Assembly (NCBI RefSeq): GCF_013407835.1
Contig: NZ_JACCBI010000001.1
Span: 3,100,001-3,164,000, forward strand
Length of the DNA: 64,000 bases
From: Agromyces atrinae
Lineage (GTDB): Bacteria > Actinomycetota > Actinomycetes > Actinomycetales > Microbacteriaceae
Reading direction: 5' to 3'
Shown one piece after another: positions 62,673 through 64,000 of this stretch. Both the position numbers and the translations under genes were made by a program. The stretch's first letter is position 1. Each line of letters begins with the position of its first letter. The notes under the pieces were generated by a model that worked only from the letters and a program-made list of their open reading frames with translations, had not been told where the DNA came from and did no database searches.

Positions 62673-64000
62673 ATGCGCCGTCGCACGACGTTCAGACTCA
62701 TGGCCCTCGCCACAGCGGGAGCGCTCGCCGGAGGGCTGTTCGCCACAGTTCCGGCGTACGCCGCCGATGTGACGCACACGATCGCCGAAGTGCAGGGCAC
62801 CGGCGCCGCGACCCCGCTCGCCGGGCAGACCGTCACCGTCGACGGCGTGCTCACGGGCGACTACCGAACGGGCGGGTACCGCGGCATCACGATCCAGACC
62901 GAGGGATCGGGCGGGGTGGATGCCGGTGACGGCGCTTCCGACGGCGTCTTCGTCTTCCTCGGCAACGCTGCGGCTCCCGGTGAGACGGGTGACCTCGTGC
63001 GGGTCACCGGTCGCGCCGAGGAGTTCAACGGCCAGACCCAGATCAACGTCGGTGCGACGGGCGGCACGGTCGAACTCATCACGGCCGCCGTCGGTCTTCC
63101 CGAGGCGACGCCGCTGCCCGACTCGGTCATCGGTGCCGACCGCGAGCAGTTCGAGTCGATGCTCGTCTCGCCCGAGGGCACCTACCGTGTGGTCTCGAGC
63201 CACACCCTCTTCAGCTTCGGCGAGCTGTGGCTCACCGCCGGCGAGACCCTGCCCGTGAAGAACACCGAGCAGGTGCAGCCGGGCGAGGAGGCTCAGGCGA
63301 TCGCCGCAGCCAACCGCGCCGCGCGACTCCTGCTCGACGACGGCTGGTCGACGCGCGTCGACAACGCCGCACACCCCAACGACCAGCCGTACTTCACGGC
63401 CGACACCGTCGTTCGGAACGGTGACACCGTCGTGTTCCCCGAGACGCCGTACGTGCTCGGCTGGGGCTTCAACGAGTGGCGCCTCCAGCCCACCGAGCCC
63501 ATCGACAGCGAGAGCCCCGCCGAACTGAAGCCGACGTTCGAGTCGACGAACCCGCGCCCCGAGACGGCCCCCGAGGTCGGCGGCGACGTGCAGATCGGCG
63601 CATTCAACGTCTTCAACTACTTCACGACCCTGACGCAGGACAACTCGCAGGCGCGCGGTGCAGCGACGCCCGAGCAGTTCGCGATCCAGAAGTCGAAGAT
63701 CGTCGCCGCCATCACGGGCCTCGACGCCGACATCGTCGCACTGCAGGAGATCGAGAACTCGGTGAAGCTCGGGCTCGCACCCGACACCGCGCTCGCCGAC
63801 CTCGTCGCGGGTCTCAACGAGGCCGCCGGCGCCGATGTCTGGAGCTACGTCGCGACCCCGGCCGCACTCCACGACGCCGCGATCACCGACTTCATCACGA
63901 ACGCCATCATCTACCGCAACGACGTCGTGACCCCCGTCGGCGACAGCCTGACGACGGTCGACGAGACCGTGTGGGACATCGCTCGCGAGCCCATCGCGCA
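62673..64000 (+). CDS. ExeM/NucH-family secreted endonuclease (3' end outside the window)
   Basis: The first 442 codons are visible. A Sec signal peptide (cleavage near TVPAYAA) precedes an OB-fold-like domain (TPLAGQTVTVDGVLTGDY...), a central linker, and the start of an exonuclease-endonuclease-phosphatase domain (VQIGAFNVFNYFTT, IVALQEIEN with the metal-binding Glu). ExeM/NucH enzymes degrade extracellular DNA. The ATG at 62673 is preferred to one 12 bases upstream because GGAG lies 7 bases before it. The C-terminus may carry a wall anchor, but it is not in view. Confidence 0.9.
   Translation, partial: MRRRTTFRLMALATAGALAGGLFATVPAYAADVTHTIAEVQGTGAATPLAGQTVTVDGVLTGDYRTGGYRGITIQTEGSGGVDAGDGASDGVFVFLGNAAAPGETGDLVRVTGRAEEFNGQTQINVGATGGTVELITAAVGLPEATPLPDSVIGADREQFESMLVSPEGTYRVVSSHTLFSFGELWLTAGETLPVKNTEQVQPGEEAQAIAAANRAARLLLDDGWSTRVDNAAHPNDQPYFTADTVVRNGDTVVFPETPYVLGWGFNEWRLQPTEPIDSESPAELKPTFESTNPRPETAPEVGGDVQIGAFNVFNYFTTLTQDNSQARGAATPEQFAIQKSKIVAAITGLDADIVALQEIENSVKLGLAPDTALADLVAGLNEAAGADVWSYVATPAALHDAAITDFITNAIIYRNDVVTPVGDSLTTVDETVWDIAREPIA

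Overview
The window is high-GC DNA packed with short-spaced genes, using GTG/TTG starts and GC-rich third codon positions. Its gene families (DUF222-HNH, Stealth, TIGR03667-type PPOX, DUF3516 helicase, TM0106 nuclease-helicase, DUF2510 and excalibur domains, an LAxTG-type sorting motif) fit an actinobacterium, most likely a member of the Microbacteriaceae. No rRNA, tRNA, phage, IS element, CRISPR array or replication origin was seen. It reads as ordinary chromosome with one large accessory sugar-utilisation locus.

Region 1 to 16.5 kb: transporters (DHA2 MFS, FUSC, an MHS-type MFS), an SDR/TetR pair, an msrA-msrB repair operon, a CHY zinc-finger protein, an F420/PPOX-type protein, a metallophosphoesterase, several lipoproteins and a Stealth-type sugar-phosphate transferase. 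The MHS transporter is preceded by a clear TPP riboswitch and is therefore probably a thiamine or thiamine-precursor importer. Region 16.5 to 24.5 kb: a large RecB-like nuclease/helicase diverges from rtcB. The rtcB gene has an unusual leader: sigma-70 promoter, 26-codon small ORF, terminator hairpin, then the gene. A small alpha/beta hydrolase, a DUF1905 protein, a GN-rich secreted repeat protein and an SDR follow.

Region 24.6 to 42.7 kb is the main find: two giant secreted, apparently wall-anchored glycosidases (a 2068-residue alpha/alpha-barrel enzyme and a 1426-residue GH43 enzyme), a cytosolic DUF1680 (GH127/GH146) beta-L-arabinofuranosidase, a complete sugar ABC importer and a LacI regulator. 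The set matches the parts list of the Bifidobacterium longum HypAA/HypBA1/HypBA2 system for plant hydroxyproline-linked beta-L-arabinooligosaccharides. An identical 18-bp LacI-type motif lies before the first glycosidase and in the importer/regulator intergenic region, tying both halves into one regulon.

Region 43 to 64 kb: cstA with its small YbdD partner, a transglutaminase-like protein and a zinc peptidase, an ArsR/SRPBCC pair, an arginase-fold enzyme, a DUF222-HNH protein, three aldo/keto reductases, LtrA, a MarR/flavodoxin-fold oxidoreductase operon, a TetR/AEC operon, a DUF3516 helicase and the start of an ExeM/NucH-type secreted nuclease that runs off the window. Several regulators have palindromic operators on their own promoters, and several genes have a -10 box 5 to 7 bases before the start codon, suggesting leaderless mRNAs.

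Throughout, intergenic gaps carry at least four families of hairpin-forming repeats. In two of them the outer arms are conserved while the inner arms differ in sequence yet still pair. I do not recognise these families.
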